From contig NZ_JAEVHL010000048.1 of NCBI RefSeq assembly GCF_016803395.1, positions 1-32,716 of the forward strand: DNA of 32,716 nucleotides. Direction: 5' to 3'. Under the pieces are notes generated by a model. It was not told where the DNA came from and did no database searches. It saw only the letters and a list, made by a program, of their open reading frames with translations. Positions 32,616-32,716 of this stretch are shown here, piece after piece (within the stretch, counting starts at the first letter, position 1; each line of letters opens with the position of its first letter). This DNA comes from Micromonospora tarensis. GTDB lineage: Bacteria; Actinomycetota; Actinomycetes; Mycobacteriales; Micromonosporaceae. The position numbers were made by a program, and so were the translations under genes.

Positions 32616-32716
32616 ATGACGGTCAACGACACAGCGACCGCGGACGCTCCGGGCACCGGCGATGCGCGCCGGGCCGGGGTGGCCCGCCCGTCCCCGCCGC
32701 GCCGCCGTCGCCGCGC
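32616..32716 (+). CDS. Start of probable ABC sugar permease (cut by window end)
   Basis: ATG 32616 follows the substrate-binding protein stop directly (TAGATG). The visible 33 codons read MTVNDTATADAPGTGDARRA then GVARPSPPRRRRRA, a polar, Arg-rich cytoplasmic N-terminus. Actinobacterial MalF-type permeases often have such tails before the first membrane helix. The assignment rests on operon position only. Confidence 0.55.
   Translation, partial: MTVNDTATADAPGTGDARRAGVARPSPPRRRRR

Noticed and set aside
1..32716. CRISPR array or phage structural genes.
   Set aside because: No regularly spaced identical repeats with unique spacers, no cas genes and no capsid, portal or tail proteins were seen. 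The 10-bp arrays are too short-period to be CRISPR.

Overview
The window is high-GC DNA with strong G/C preference at third codon positions. It carries families typical of Actinomycetia: DUF397, DUF6082, DUF4240, mycothiol-dependent MDMPI-like enzymes, XRE regulators, a drug-type UvrA-like ATPase, a TlrC/CarA-type ABC-F protein and tandem RibD-C/DHFR-like proteins. A filamentous actinomycete, perhaps Micromonosporaceae or Streptomycetaceae, is my inference; nothing here fixes the genus. It reads as an accessory region: intact genes alternate with truncated or frameshifted remnants and repeats.

Layout. 1-127: 3' end of an IS256-like transposase and its terminal repeat. 200-3865: small hypothetical families (DUF4240, SMI1/KNR4-like, DUF397, DUF6082). 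3966-4562: a decayed chimera of a PyrE fragment and an ATP-grasp fragment. 4583-5360: repeat copy A. 5565-7834: TetR regulator divergent from an alpha/beta hydrolase and an overlapping MDMPI-like gene, with a long palindrome between. 8108-9103: SDR remnant and a PPOX-fold protein. 9301-16353: a resistance-like block of UvrA-like ATPase (two frameshifts), MFS exporter, divergent LysR regulator, and an ABC-F gene behind a structured leader with a six-codon upstream ORF. 16342-18854: MBL remnant, secreted-protein remnant, dienelactone-hydrolase-like protein, IS256-like remnant and broken sulfatase. 19396-20025: repeat copy B. 20317-22989: unidentified protein, SDR/MerR operon, VOC fragment. 23010-23600: repeat copy C ending in a tRNA-Val(CAC) 3' half beside the C-terminus of a tyrosine integrase. 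23601-26456: frameshifted XRE regulator divergent from a 54-aa ORF and a second, truncated XRE gene that runs into a serine-recombinase fragment. 26663-29346: ArsR operon with an SRPBCC-DHFR fusion and two more DHFR-like genes. 30084-end: LacI regulator divergent from a sugar ABC transporter operon.

The most unusual signal is the dispersed repeat (A, B, C, plus a short piece at 29680). It contains five 10-bp-phased copies of a GAAC/CAAC motif, paired GGGAGCAG-type repeats and, in A and C, a perfect 7-bp hairpin. Copy C abuts a tRNA attachment core and an integrase end, so I infer that the repeat is an attP-arm or recombination module of an integrative element left in several copies. Local regulation is readable at three divergent promoters (TetR, ArsR and LacI operators) and at the ABC-F leader.
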